Below the pieces are notes generated by a model, which did no database searches, was not told where the DNA came from, and was given only the letters and a program-made list of their open reading frames with translations. From assembly GCA_018389105.1 (NCBI GenBank), contig JACATO010000651.1:310001-374000 (forward strand): a stretch of 64,000 nucleotides of DNA, written 5' to 3'. Position 1 is the stretch's first letter. The number at the start of each line of letters is the position of its first letter. A program made the position numbers and the translations under genes. Below, in pieces: positions 49,901 to 62,400 of the stretch. Source of the DNA: Nautilus pompilius (Eukaryota; Mollusca; Cephalopoda; Nautilida; Nautilidae).

Positions 49901-52900
49901 GCAACATCCACTGATGGGTTGTTCCATAACCACCTCCTAAAATCACCATTGCAAAATTCTAAATCTAAGTTGTACATAGTCCATTTGAAAATGACAATTA
50001 ACACTAAAATCAGACTGATTTCACAGAACTGTTACCACAACACATTTTATTGGTTAATAATAAAGAAAAGCAACTAAAGCTGTGGTACACTGGAATAAGT
50101 GAACACCAACTTACAAGTCTCAGTACAAAAGCTCACTGAACCATTAGCCAAAGCCACAAATTCAGTTGTCAGAAGAGAAAGACTGATTCATGAAGAAAGT
50201 TTCTTACTGCCGTCCATAAAGTCAATATTCTCCTTAAAACCTCCCAACCAATGCAAGGAACATTTTTTCCACTATTATCCAGCAAACATGCATTTTAAAG
50301 TGCTTTCTCTATGTCCATAATTATTTCTAATACTGCAACTAACAAGTGATAAAATCAAGTGTGTGTAAAATAGTCATGGGTTGATATACAAACAAACTAT
50401 CCCAAATCCAGCGACCCAGAACTGGAATGTTCCAGAAAACAGCTATTCTGATGAACACTCCATTAGTCTGGAGGAACTCCTATCCAGACCCTTTCTGATT
50501 ACCGATGCAAACAACCAACCAAACAGGTTAATTACCAACATAGCTACTCCTTTTTAAGAGGTATTGCTTGATTTACCCTACAAGAAATCCTGTTAGATAC
50601 TTTTCATCTGAGGGCAAGGGAGTGAGTAAAGATTTATCCTACGGCCCTTGCTTTGTAAGCATAAAACAATTTTTTTTAAACAACCACCTTTATTATCTGT
50701 GCATCCAAGCAAAACCACAAAAAAAAAAAAAAAAAAAAAAAAAAAAACGGAAAATTCTGAAATCAAGCTTGGCTCAGGTCCAAAGCTTTCTGGATTTGGG
50801 TTCTGGTACCTGTAGTACAGTGCCTAGTTGTCATGCAAGCAACCAGTGTGTGCAACACCTGGAGGACTAAAAGTATAGAGTGATATTATTGTAGTGTGGT
50901 GAATATTATGGCTTCTAGGAAAGCCATCACATGACAAGTGTGTATGAATCAGTTTAGCTAGTGGCTGCAGATCAACTTAATGTTTCAAAAGCAGTATGCC
51001 AAACACTGAGAAGAGAACTAAACAGCTTGGCTAAAAGCTAAAAAAAAAGCAGCAGAAATACCATACCCAGAAGGTTTTCTTTACAAACGAATCAAAATTT
51101 GAACTGTGGCAATAATCAGAAGCAGTTTGTTTGAAGGCAGACCAAGAGTGGTATAACTACGCTGAAGCACGGAAGTGAATCAATACAAGTGCAGAACTGC
51201 ATATCAGCTGAGGGCATTAAAGATTTCCATAAAATCAAAAGTATACTGATCGCCGACAGATGCAGAGAGGTTCTCATCCATCATGGCAGTGTCTCAGACA
51301 TCACATTAAGTGGGGATTCATCCTCCAACATGACAATGACCCCCAAGCATATAGCCAATGTGGCAAAAACCCTATCTGAAACGTAAAGAGGCTGACAGAA
51401 TATTAACAAAGATGCCCTGGCCTGCACAGTCCTGGCATGATCATCGAGGCTATGAGATTATATGGCTACTGAGAAAGTCAAATGATAACCAAACACTGAT
51501 AACCTGTATGGGAGCATGAAATTAAGGTGTCAAGTTCTATATAAAGTAAAGTAAAGTGCTTGCATACTAAATACTAATGTTTTGTATATTTTCTGTAAGA
51601 GTGCAATGTGTGCCCTTTATTTCCATAATTATTTTTATAGCATCTATTTTGAAGCTTTGTTTAAACTGTCTAAGTCAGGTCAAAACAGCAGTAATGAGTT
51701 TCTGAAAGGTTTTCCACAAAAGCTGACAAATACACTCAAAGATTTGTATATTTCCACACAGCTCAAGTTAGTTAGAATCTCTCTCACAGCAAGTGGGTCT
51801 AGATGGTGGCAAGCCTAAATATTTTTCTGATGGCTAATTCAATTTTTAAAAAATTTGTAATCATTTAATCATTTTGAACAAATCTATGAAAAAGGTGGGT
51901 TTTTTTTTACACTATGTTAACTGACTCGTTTTACAGACTACTTCAGCTGTTATTTCTTGATTTTATTCAAGTTAAAATCATCTTACCTCCAGATCAAGAA
52001 AAGCATCCATTTCTGTTCCTTCTTTGCTCTTTCCTTTTTTGTTAATTTCTTCTTTCTTTCTTTTAGTTTTATCTTTCCTTAATTCTTTAGCTGAAGAAGA
52101 ATTGAAAATAAAGTTTATAATTATCCACAATAACTCTAAGCCAGCAAGCTGACAAAGTATATAATGCTACAAGTGTTTGTATGCATTCACCCCACCCTTA
52201 CAAAGTCAATCACATGCATGCATGTAAAATATTTGCAATTTCACAAGATGTAAAACAACACAAACCTCCAGTGTCTTCAGGTATTTTGGAACTGGTTACT
52301 GTTTCAGCCAATGATAACTGTATTTTCTCCTTTTCATCTACATCTTCATTTACAATCTGTTTCTTTGGAACCTCAGGTAATTTTTCATCTTCAGTTTTTT
52401 TTGGTTCAGGTTTCATAATGATGACAGGCTCTGGAACTACTACTGGAAGAGGAAGAGGAAGTGGTGGTGGTGGTGGTGGTGGTGGTGGCGGCGGCGGCGG
52501 AGTAGGAGAACGCGGTCGCAGAGCTTCAACATCAGCTTTAACCTGGGGAGGTTCTTCCAACTCTACAGTTTCTGGTTGGGAGATAGTGTTGGCAATAATA
52601 GAAATGCTAATGGCTATGGCTGGTGGTTCTTCAGCTTCTGGCTTGATGCTAGAAACCAGTTCTGGACTAGAGCAAATATCTGCCTGGGGTGGTGGTGACA
52701 CAGGTGGCGGAGATGGCTGCAACACAGCTTTCACTTGTACGGGTTCTGGTACAGGCTGCAGGTTCTCCACGGGTGATGGCTCTTGCACAATGGGTGGCTG
52801 TGGACTTCTGGACTGCTGCACCCTCTGTAGCTGGGCCTGGGGTGTGGCGGGCCGTGGCTGGGAAGGTGGACGATTCTGTTCTTGTGCCTGCTGTGAGGAA

Positions 52901-55900
52901 TTTGATGTTTTTAATGTTGCTGCAACTTGCGCAGCAAACTGAGCCCTCATATCACCTTGAGTTGAAGGGGAACCCTGAAATAAAATGTTAGGAAAAACAC
53001 ATTGACACTAATAAACCCTTAACGGTAGGCACTAGATTTCAGGGGCATCAACCAGCAAGTTTAGAGAACGACACAGTCAAGCAAATAAAGGAAAAGAAAT
53101 TTTAATGCACTGAAGAACATGATAATTCTATGGTTGGTGAACAATCGGCTCATTCTGCAAGTAAACAAACCAAAAACCATTATATTATTAATAAAAAATA
53201 TTACTTTTTTTTTTTAAAGAAAGGTTCATGAAAGATTACCAAAACTTGATCAAAAAACCTGAATATTCAGCAATAAACAAATTATAATTTGACCAACCCA
53301 CAAACGAATACATATGAATGAAATTTAGATATTCCAGATGTGATTAAGTGTGGACAAGGTCAATAACAAATTGTCAAAGATCAGTTTGGCAAAGTGACCC
53401 TTTAGGCCTTCAACAGCTGAAACTCACCATGTCCACCCCATCCTCACCTCAAAACCTTTATCCAATAGGAATTAAATGCAACTCTCCCTGACCAAATAAC
53501 TTTCATTAGTGTCCATCTTTAGTTGACATTTTCTCCAACATACTATAACATATAGCCAAATTATTATTATTTTTTTTTTTTTTTACCCACAGCCTGCACA
53601 ACATGGTTTACTGCCAAAATATACACACTTTGGACAGCTCAGAATTTGAATGGAAAGTTATTATCAAAACTAATGAAACTTCTAGGGACATTCATTCAGA
53701 AATTACTAATTGCAAATTATACAGAAAAATTAGTTTAATCTACCATTTCCAATGTAGTGGCACCAGTCACTTTCTTGTGCTTGCCAGTGCATGTTTAGAT
53801 ATTTAATGCTTCAAGAAAGCATTTTATATTTCTCCAATAAACAATTTCTTTGAATTATTCAATAATATTGTAAAAAGAATAGCCCCACACCTTTGTTAAT
53901 ATCAGCACTACAGCACAGCCAGTCCGCTGCACAGTAACGTTCATTCTTCACTTAATTTAGGCAAGTTTTTATTATAATATTGTTTAGTATGTTATACTAT
54001 ACATTGTTTTAATTGAGGAGTTATTTTGATTTGCTGTATTATAGGTAAACTATGCCTATTTAACGGTGTGGATATAAATTAGCACATCACATAATTCAGC
54101 ACGTGTGGCCCAGTACATAGTAGAATAAAATAATTATAGTGTATCCAAAAAATCATCCACAATTAAGCAAGCAATCATTGTTTGGCACTCAGAATGATGA
54201 AAGGCTTACACAACAAAAGCCTTTCCCTACAGTCAGGTGAATGTTTGACCTAGCTCAGCACACTTGACTAAGCTATTCCTACGTAATTACTCGAGTGGGA
54301 GAGAGGGGAACAGGTTTAAAAGTTACTTTTTGTGGCTGTCAGCCATGCCTGAAAATCTGAACAGAGTAAATTCCCATATAAAAAGGGTTTTTTTTGTTAA
54401 AAAACACAGGTAAGACAATTTAATAAAAAAAAATTATTAAACCACTAGAAAATATCATTTCCCCAAACTCCACAACAAAAACTGTACATATGGACACAGT
54501 GGTCTGAAAGTCTTGTTACCCTAACATTTTGTCCCCTTTAACATGAAGCATTACACCTTGCACCACCCTGTCTCCATGCTAGTCTTTTAGAGGGGTTAAC
54601 TAGACTTTTGGACCACCATGTACATTATACCACCAACTTTATTTCATGGCATTACTTTTTTCCATTTTATAGAATTTCCATATTCAACTCAATGAATATC
54701 CAGTGTTGTAGTAGAGAATACCCTGCTTCCCTTTCATATCAGATACTACCAGAAAAAAAGCCAGGTGTTATTCCTATTGTCATAACTACCAACATCTACA
54801 CAAAAGCTATGCCTGAGAATACTAAAATTTAACTATTTTCTTTTAAAAAACAGCCAGCCAGTCTTAAAAAAAAAAAAAAAGTACTGTTAATATTATTACA
54901 TAAATGGTTTGCAGACAGTTTTAAAGTTTTGGGAGGTTCAAACATCCAACCACCCCTTTCTTCCAGGTAAGCTATGATTCCATTCAAATGTAGACAAGCA
55001 AGCTTGTATCAGTTTTCATGGCAGTTATATCATCTTAAAATAAGAAAAAATGTTAGCCAAAAAAGCCAAACAGGAACATTTTGGAAAAGATGGGGGAGGT
55101 AACCTACCATTCTGGATAATCCTTGACATGAGCAATAATCAAACCAGAATGGATAGTTAGCCAAAGAAACTTCTCTCAAAATTTAAAAATTTGTCTGAAC
55201 TCCACACTAACAATAGTTCTGAATCAATTTTGTTGTCAGATTTCAGGCTGGACAGAGTCAGATTCTGTTTTTAACTCAATGCAGTTGGTATGCAGATTAC
55301 AAGTCGCAGGATCATCATTAGGAACAAATCTTATGTCGTATAAAATGTGCAGTTTGCTTAAATTTCTTTTGTTTCATAAGGTTCATCTAAGTTAGGCAGG
55401 TGCATTTCAAAAATCAATATACCATCGATAATTAATTACAAACATGACCATCTAGAGAGTTTTCACATACAGTTCTTCGGATATAAAATCACAGTATGCT
55501 GTAATAGATCTGTGTGGGGTTATTGTAAGCCATGTAATTATCCCAAGCCATCAAAAGCCTGTAATACTAAATAAAATTAACTGTTGCATGCAGAATCTTT
55601 TAAAATAATGATTACAAAAGCAACAAACAAACAAAACAAGGCACTTTATAGCCTTTTCCTTCTTAAAGCAGAAGTGAGTCATTGTAAAATTAGGTTTCAA
55701 AGAAAGAAAACACTTGGCTGCAATACAAATCCTTAAAATATTATTATTAAGAAAAAGAAAAATTTTGACGAAACAAACATACTTAGAGGTGTCCCCTCTG
55801 GTTACTTTTATATTTATCACAAAAACAAGCCCCCTCTTCTAGTTTGTCCAGCAAGTACGTTCCCAGTTCATTTTCAAGTAAAAATAAATTACATCAAAAG

Positions 55901-56467
55901 TTGAAAATAAATGTTTAAAAGCACAACTTCAAATATTATCCACCTGACAACAAAAGTTGCTAAAATACAACCTCTCTCAATGAAACATTTTAAAATCTAA
56001 GAAAGAGGAAAGTTTGTAATTGGTTGGTGGTTCTCTTTCAGAATGTTAATATTGCTTTAGCTTACAGTTTCTTAGATCTTCCAGGGCAAGAGGAACTCGG
56101 GTTAATATTTCTGTAATTTATTTTCAACCTCATTATTTCATCAGTGAACAATACACAACATAAATAAAAATTCAAATGTCCTTAAGATAACAGCACCACA
56201 GACATCTCACAAAACAACATCAGAATTCCTGAAATTCCACAAACACCTAGAAAGTGAATCAATTAAGTGACAAAAATCTTACCCCTAAAGAGCCGTCTCC
56301 AGGCACTCTGTTATGGAGGATTTCTTCAGATATATCTTTGCCTGTGTTTGGATCAACTATTTGTATGTAAGATTTTTCCCGTTTGTGATAGCTTGCGTTA
56401 GCTTGCACTCCTGGTGCTGACGGCGGTCTCTGTTGTTGAGCTATAGCATAACTATTCTGGTAAAATA
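26361..56467 (-). CDS. EIF4G: Eukaryotic translation initiation factor 4 gamma (eIF4G), 24 coding exons, N-terminal end missing
   Basis: The scaffold of the cap-binding eIF4F complex, linking eIF4E, eIF4A, PABP and eIF3 in the cytoplasm. Exons in transcript order: 56467-56283, 52974-52266, 52090-51987, 49819-49594, 49144-49011, 47847-47749, 47425-47246, 46058-45924, 44266-44207, 43002-42859, 42465-42386, 42142-41986, 39970-39703, 39374-39244, 37848-37721, 37208-37026, 36926-36734, 35254-35082, 34733-34532, 31940-31848, 31237-31103, 29299-29218, 26901-26752, 26539-26361. All junctions have AG acceptors, GT donors and matching phases, giving about 1375 residues. Domains: eIF4E motif YDRDFLL near 420, MIF4G about 540-830, MA3 about 1020-1160, W2 about 1200-1375. 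Signature blocks such as [18 protein letters not shown], [12 protein letters not shown] and [10 protein letters not shown] identify the family without doubt. The first exon starts mid-codon, so one or more upstream coding exons remain unidentified. Confidence 0.97.
27105..28134 (+). mobile_element. Tc1-like transposon relic with TIRs and TA target site
   Basis: The left end CAGTGGTGGAAATAATTATA and the inverted right end (CATAGTATTGGAAATAACTA on the minus strand) match, and TA dinucleotides flank both. The + strand interior encodes broken Tc1 transposase pieces, for example [26 protein letters not shown] and [11 protein letters not shown] text, with many stops. Length is about 1.03 kb. It is inserted in the eIF4G intron between the two last exons of the W2 domain and exon 29218, antisense to the gene, and is inactive as read. 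Confidence 0.85.
28171..29481. repeat. Dispersed repeat pair in eIF4G introns
   Basis: The block AAGGCCTCAGTAA...GATAGGGATAACAA.CATCA..GGGCC-like occurs at about 28171-28240 and 29409-29481 in the same orientation. The shared pieces are AAGGCCTCAGTAA, GGGATAACAA and CATCA followed by GGCC. The first copy starts just after the Tc1-like element ends. The coordinates given cover both copies and the unrelated DNA between them. Confidence 0.5.
34532..36926 (-). CDS. EIF4G: eIF4G: MA3 (HEAT-2) domain, three exons
   Basis: Exons 36926-36734, 35254-35082 and 34733-34532. The sequence runs [73 protein letters not shown] and [16 protein letters not shown]. This second eIF4A-binding HEAT domain of animal eIF4G is complete. 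A mariner relic sits between the first two exons, about 25 bases from the donor of exon 36734. Confidence 0.96.
35460..36709 (+). mobile_element. mariner-family transposon relic (inactive)
   Basis: The ends form terminal inverted repeats, TTAGGTTGTTACAAAAGTTT on the left and TTAGGTGGTTACAAAAGTTT read inward from the right, with TA at both borders. The + strand carries a degraded mariner transposase: [63 protein letters not shown] and [12 protein letters not shown]. Stops and frameshifts interrupt it, so it is dead. It lies antisense in an eIF4G intron, with its right end about 25 bases from an exon boundary. Confidence 0.93.
38335..38910. repeat. Dispersed intronic repeat, copy 1
   Basis: Shares a long, nearly identical core with copy 2 (44285-45125), including CATTATGACCTGACATTCAA, ACAAGAACATTACTTGATGT, AGCATAAAACATTGAACAGT and GAGAGAGGGCAGCA. 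The right ends also agree around CTGGTCTCCCCTTAAA. No convincing coding content or terminal inverted repeats are seen. It lies in the eIF4G intron between exons 37848 and 39244. Confidence 0.9.
39703..46058 (-). CDS. EIF4G: eIF4G: MIF4G (HEAT-1) core, six exons
   Basis: Exons 46058-45924, 44266-44207, 43002-42859, 42465-42386, 42142-41986 and 39970-39703. Read in order: [113 protein letters not shown] and [15 protein letters not shown]. This is the eIF4A- and RNA-binding domain and is essentially complete. Intron 43002-44207 carries one copy of a dispersed repeat. The last exon ends in a Gly-rich linker. Confidence 0.97.
43860..44060 (-). repeat. Possible tRNA-derived SINE fragment
   Basis: The minus strand reads GGTTTGTGTGGTATAGCAGT, which resembles the start of tRNA-derived SINEs, and the block is GC-richer than its flanks. 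A clear B box is not visible, so this is a weak call. Confidence 0.3.
44285..45125. repeat. Dispersed intronic repeat, copy 2
   Basis: Second copy of the repeat at 38335-38910, in the same orientation. It is longer: it has extra sequence near 44335-44395 and in the 44700-45090 part. It begins only about 20 bases upstream (in gene orientation) of exon 44207-44266. Confidence 0.9.
49011..49819 (-). CDS. EIF4G: eIF4G: acidic linker and eIF4E-binding exons
   Basis: Exons 49594-49819 and 49011-49144 join through a GAC codon to give [19 protein letters not shown]. The motif YDRDFLL fits the eIF4E-binding consensus Y-x4-L-hydrophobic, in the same context as vertebrate eIF4G (KKRYDREFLL). The following [17 protein letters not shown] is also typical. 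The upstream exon is a Glu/Lys-rich linker. Confidence 0.95.
50719..50747. repeat. 29-base A run
   Basis: Uninterrupted homopolymer on the + strand in the eIF4G intron between exons 49819 and 51987. It is a common place for assembly or length error. Confidence 0.9.
50876..51640 (+). mobile_element. Second Tc1-like transposon relic, 5'-truncated
   Basis: Related to the element at 27105-28134: both contain the text CATAAAATCAAAAGTATACT after a similar block, and a T-rich end TTATTTCCATAATTATTTTT resembles that element's terminal repeat. Broken + strand frames give [20 protein letters not shown] and [19 protein letters not shown], the latter corresponding to the Tc1 block around the second catalytic aspartate (NDPKH). 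No left terminal repeat is found. Inactive as read. Confidence 0.75.
52266..52974 (-). CDS. EIF4G: eIF4G: large proline-rich exon
   Basis: 709 bases in one exon, mostly low-complexity Pro/Gln/Ser/Glu. It includes a run of 13 consecutive prolines coded by CCG then CCA triplets (about 52460-52500), followed by LPLPLP and a Lys/Glu-rich end ([14 protein letters not shown]). The repeated triplets make this a likely site of length polymorphism. The antisense strand is open over the same stretch only because of this composition. Confidence 0.93.
56283..56467 (-). CDS. EIF4G: eIF4G: most upstream exon recognised
   Basis: The exon opens with two bases of a split codon and reads [15 protein letters not shown], then [18 protein letters not shown]. 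This matches the IRDPNQGGKDITEEI segment found in animal eIF4G shortly after the PABP-binding region. It ends TTAGGG before GTAAGA. A preceding exon must end in phase 1; none was found in the remaining 7.5 kb. Confidence 0.9.
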
Positions 56468-59400
56468 CTGAAAGGTAAAAAAAAATAAAAAAATCATTAA
56501 GTATTTTACTCTAGCACGGCTCAACAATTTTAATAAAAAGAAAATCTTGTCTAACATGTTATAATTTTTCAATTTTTTTTGGCTATTGTCACAAAACTTT
56601 AACTAGAACTATGCTTTAAAATGAAGAAAGAAATAGACATAAGCAGATCTGGCAATTCTAAAATAGAGAGATTTAAACTCATATATGGCACCCTCAAAAA
56701 ACATTAGCTTCAGTGATGAGATTTTGCGCTTGCAATACCAATGAGAGTATCAATGATCAAACTACCAAAGCAGGCCATATGGCAATTTTATTATTTCTGA
56801 TTTTGCTGATAAAACCAACATTACACTTCAAAGAATGGTAGATGAACAGATTTTTTTTATTAAAGAAAATTACTTAAGATTTTTATCAATAACTTTAAAA
56901 AGATGGAGAAAGTTGCTTGTGTTTTTTTATGGTGGGAAATTATCTTGATTCATCAAGGTGCTTATAAACGAAAATGGATTAAAATGTTAAATGAAAGTTA
57001 ATGAAAACTGGCCAATTTGCCAAAAAAAAACAACAACAAAAACTGGTCACTGGGCCTTTAGCAACTGCCAGAGCAAACAGTCAAATTAGTTATTAAACTA
57101 AAGCATGCCAATGCATTATAAACAAGGCCAAATCCAATCAACTGCTAACCACTTTAACAGCAAACAAACAAACACAAAAAAGCAGCAGCACAGAGCCAAA
57201 CTAGATTCGAGTTTAAAGAATTTGTTTGCATGCTTTGTGACTAAGAACAAAAGATCTTATCTCACCATATTTGGTTGCTGATCAACCACAGAACCTGAGT
57301 GATGATACACAAGTTGCATGTAGAAAAAATTTATTTCCAATTATGTACCTCACTGTACATAAGTGTTGGCCCAGAATTTTTTTTTTTTTTAAACTTTTCA
57401 ACAAACTGCTGGAATATTATCAGCAGCTGTCAAATTCTCCCCCAAGATAATACATTTGAAAATCTTGCTCATATAACATACAGGCAACATTAGCCTTGAT
57501 TATACAATACTCTGCGAAACCTGAGAATGTACAAAGAACTTTAAAAGCAAAACATTATCAAAACATATCTCTGACCAAACAAGATGTTGCCCTGGAAAAA
57601 TTGAACCTAAATCATTAGTGTGGCCAGTAAGAAAATAAAAGGTTATCAAACAGAACTACACAGAAATTTATCAGTTATTAAAAGATAAAAAAAAAGACAA
57701 ATGCAGCAGACCAATAAATATAATTAACTACATTAACACCAAGCTAATCTGAAAAATCAATACCCTTAAAATGGCTGAGATTAAGCTAGCAAAATTTTTA
57801 GGCTACCCTTCTAATCATTCCATAAATCTCTTCAGATGAATGAGATTCTAATACGCATGGAAGAAACAATTTTGTTTTTCTAATAAAAAAATTTTTCACC
57901 TACACTTTCCACAATGCTAGTATCAACACCTGAAGCAGATCAGACCTGTAACTCACAAGGTGGCGGGGAGGGAAGCTCAGTAAGGAAGTTATATACAAAT
58001 CACTAGTGCTATTAGGTTAGAAATATTTTCCCCCATTTTTTATCTACTGCAGAATAGCATTAAAATGATGAGAAATACTGTCTTATTTTACATCACCACC
58101 AGGTGTTTTATTTTTCTTCCAAATCTCCAAACCCTGTCCAACACATACCAACCATAACCACCTTCATTTTTTCTGGTGTATAAATCTAGATCAGTGGTCT
58201 TGTGAACAAGTTCAAAATTCTCAATATTTAACCAACTATATTTGCTTTAATGATTCCAAAATTCAAAATATTAGTGTAAGGCCTATTGAGAAAGAAACAA
58301 AGCACTTCAGGCATTTCGCATCAAAATCTAGAAACTCATTTCTAGCTCATTTTCATTTACAAGTTAGATGTGATTACTGGCAACCTCCACAGCTAAATTT
58401 CTAGTAAATACTGTGAACAAAACATCTGATGTAATTTTGGAGTTCAATGCTGCTAATCTAAGTTCAGTTCACAGTAAAACCTGCTATGGTTGCTTCCACT
58501 CTCTAGTACCATTTATTGATAAAATCCAAATGCAATCTGGAACAGAAGTAAACAAAAATGAGCTAAGTGGCCAGTTCCATGGTGCGCACAAACAATTTTT
58601 TAAAAAAATTGCCAATAGATATAAATAATAAAGCAGCAGCAACAACGAGACTTGTCCCTACATTGCTACGGTTGAGACTTAATTTCTTCTACACAGATCC
58701 AACTTATAGTTTGCCAACAGTACTCAAGTAAAACATCCAAATTGACGTGTTATAAATCTTTCTCATTGACAAGAATAACATAGCCCTAAAAGTTAGGTAA
58801 GGTGGCATGTTAATCATTAACTATTCAAATACATGCTACAGCAAACTCTTCCAATTAAGCATGCATGCTTGATAAACTTCACAGGTTCACAAGAAACAAA
58901 ATGCATATGCAGTGTTTATCGTACCTAACAATGTGATATCTACACTCCAGAAAAACAAGCTGCTTGCATCTTTTAACACAGACAGATCAGCATGCAATCC
59001 TGGGTTAGTTAATGCCAGATTATCTAACTAAGTTCATTCCATCTGCTGGATATTTAACAATCAATATTACTTTTTAGTGTGGTTCAAGAACAAAGCTATC
59101 TCAAACGTTAGTGTAGTTTTTTTTAAAAAAAAAATGCAATATCAGGCATCATTATGATAAACATAGCAGCTGTCCAAGACAGTTACCATAAGGCTTAAGT
59201 TGACTGCTGATGGTTGCAGGCCATTTAAAAAATTTTATGAACAATTCTAAAAGTTACCAAGAGAAAAACTTATCAGCCATTCACAGAAAAAACACACGTG
59301 GCTAACTGATATCCATCCATCTCTATGAACAATGCATCTATCCTGCTTTAACTTTCACCCATTAAACTACAGCAAAGAGTATCTGTAAACTTGCTTCAAA

Positions 59401-62400
59401 TGAATTGGAAAAACCTGAGACGTGAGACAATGGACAGTGCACATAGGAGGGCTCGTATCTCACTCCAACAAGAAAACACATCAAAATTTCAAACTTTCCA
59501 TGCAGCCTTACTGTACCATTCACCAATCTTTGTGAAATAAAAATTTGGTGAGAATCTGTTATGAATGTAGTTTGTGTGAATTTCATCTACAGTAACAACT
59601 CGATACATCATCAATTTCAGCAATTTCTTTTTTGAGTTAAAAGTAGAACAATGAAATTTGGTTAATCCACTGGGATTTTTTTTTTTTTTTAAAGACTGTA
59701 CCACAAAATTAACATTTTACTCTCAGAAAAAGACAAATTCAAAATTGGAATTATCCAATCCTACATGAATCTGAAGCCAGCACAGGAAATGAAAGTTAGT
59801 TGAAAATGTTTGCTGATGCAAAAATCTGAACCAGAACTTTTTTTTCTTGTCCACAATGTGCTACAATATGAAAATACATTTTTAACAGTCAATCAAATGT
59901 TACTTTGACATGCGTAAGGCTCATGTCCTAAAATTGCTGTATTTTCAGCACTAATTTTCTTTGTGAGAGTTGGTTGATCCCCCTCCCTCCACCTGAAGTC
60001 CAGGCTTCAATTTTTTTTTTCTCTTTACGCCAAATAAATTTATCAATGAATAGTCATCAAAACAGACTAAAGAAATTACCGCCCAGAACATTTGATTGAT
60101 TGAGTAATGCACTCATTGAAGCAGGCAAAATGATCTAATTAGTAATAAGAGCATGCTCACTAATTATACTCTATCATTTTCAGTCCTACAATAATACCCC
60201 CAACAAATCCTCCATCTCATCTCAAAATGCCTCCCACAAAGTCAAAAGCTGCAGTGTACAGCTTGTGTAAGTTAAAGCTGTTAAGTTTGAAGAAAATGGC
60301 AGTAATACGGCCATGCACAGAAAATACAAAGTCAACAAATGTTAGGGACTCGTGTAAAGCAAAGGAAACGTAACAAACTACAGAGAAAACCTAGAAAGCA
60401 AATCACAGCTACAAAGCTAGGTGGGCTGACATTGAGGATAAGGTGAAGGAACATATGCTAAAACATGCTGCATATTGTGGACTTAGTACTGTATAGCTGA
60501 GACTAAAGACCGAAAAAAAAAAAAGACAACTGATGATTGCTATATTTACATTTCTTCCTATCTATCTTCTGCTGGTGTATAGTATTCATTATGGTAGTTT
60601 CCTGGAGATGTGTGCTGTATCCAATCAGAACAGCTGAGCATGTTGACCTAGTTGTGAACCTCAAATATCAGACAACTTGAAACTGAGCTGAATATTGCCT
60701 CATGCTATCAAAAATTAAATGGAGTTGAATTTCTGGATTACAATGTGCTATAATATCTCAAAATCAAATAAGTGCCAAGATTAAAAGCCAATCACATCAG
60801 TTTTAAGCTGGCTACTCGGCAGCAACTAAAAATATAGTGCTTTCAATACCAGAACTGATAATATAACATTTGCAGACCATTTCACATATCTCTGACATGA
60901 TTACATGTTGAAAACTTAAATCAGTAGATTGAACTACACTCTGTGGGACTATCATATGCACAAACAGGTTATTAATATTCACAAGACTGGGCATACCATA
61001 GAGAGCAATGTAATGCAACAATGTTATCAAAGATTTGACAGTTCTGACTGGATGCAAGTTAACTTTTGTAGTTGATCTAGCCTCCTCTTATACTCCAAAT
61101 AAACTTAAGTATGAATGAAAATAAAAAAAAATGGGGAATTAGCCAATTTGACATAATCCAGAGACTTTCACCAAAAATGAAAAAATACAGTAACTCTTTT
61201 CAACATACTGGCATGCTTGACATCTATCAATGTATAAATGAGAAGTTAACTTCTGACAAATTATTGTTATTCTTCTTAGAATTTACAAAAAAATTGATGT
61301 TACATTGGATCTCATAAATATACATCCCAACAGGTCTTTAACTAGGGGGTCATGAAGCTGTTCAGTATCAATCAGGATTATTTTCATGCAACATTTAATC
61401 TTTTGACTGATGCTGAAGTGAGGGAGACATATATCACAGATACACCATTTTGTATAGTATAATCCACACCATGCCTGCACAATACCAACCTAGCCTCTCC
61501 CACAACAAAGCAGTGATGTGGTTATTCCATGGTCTAAAATGGTGCAGGAATTGTATTTCACTATCCCTTCGAAAAATTTTGGGGGAAGCATTCTCCCAGA
61601 TCTCCCAAACTAGCATGACTGCATCTTGGAAACCACTGCATAAGTTGATTTCTGCACAATTAATCTCATGAGAAAGAGGTAAAATGTAATAGGTTTCTCA
61701 TGGAGAACTAATTATACATTTCTTTCTTTTTAAATCTGAATTATTTTGAGTGTTCCGACAGTTCTGGCCACCAATGTATTATGACAACTGTTTTTACATT
61801 GCACTGCCATGAATTTAAAAAAAAAGTCATTTAGGAACGTTTTTTTTTTCCTTCACATACCCCTTTTCAGTAAAAACTTGTCAAAATACTTCAAGTGACC
61901 AAAGTTAGCTTTTATAGTCATTACAGCCAATCTAAACAATAATTAAGATAAAACTGCCCACAAACACTTCTGCCCAACATTCATCAGCCACCATTAATAG
62001 GAAAGTATTTTAGCAACTGTCAGATTTATCAAATTTCTAACATCAGCTATATTTTAATGCATTTCTAAACCAATCAACAGTAAGCAAAATTCCTCTTAAA
62101 ACTAGACTTAAAAAAAAAAAAAAATTAAAGTCTACACATTTAACCAAGAACCCAAAATTTGTTACTTAAAATTTATCCACTTCCACAAACACAAAGCTTC
62201 AGTCAGTTAGTTAAAAGCCTGATTTCCATTTATAGTTAATCGGTTTTCATTGAGCTGATTTGTGGAGGGGGTTTGTTTTTATTAGAAAAATTAAAAGCAA
62301 AATAATTTTATAACTTTGTAAACAAAGACCCAATGCCGACAGACACTGAATACAAATTCTCACTCTAAACTTTATCAAAGAACCCCTAAATTGCGCACTG

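Noticed and set aside
52181..52942. 253-codon Gly/Ser-rich + strand frame
   Set aside because: Antisense of the proline-rich eIF4G exon, open because of CCN/GGN repeats.
56712..56800. C/D-box-like pattern on the + strand
   Set aside because: Opposite strand to the host gene and no closing stem; intronic snoRNAs lie in the host's sense.
57266..57294. 29-base minus-strand exon candidate between TCACTCAG and GTGAGA
   Set aside because: In the frame needed to join exon 56283-56467 it contains a TGA stop; it could at most be untranslated.
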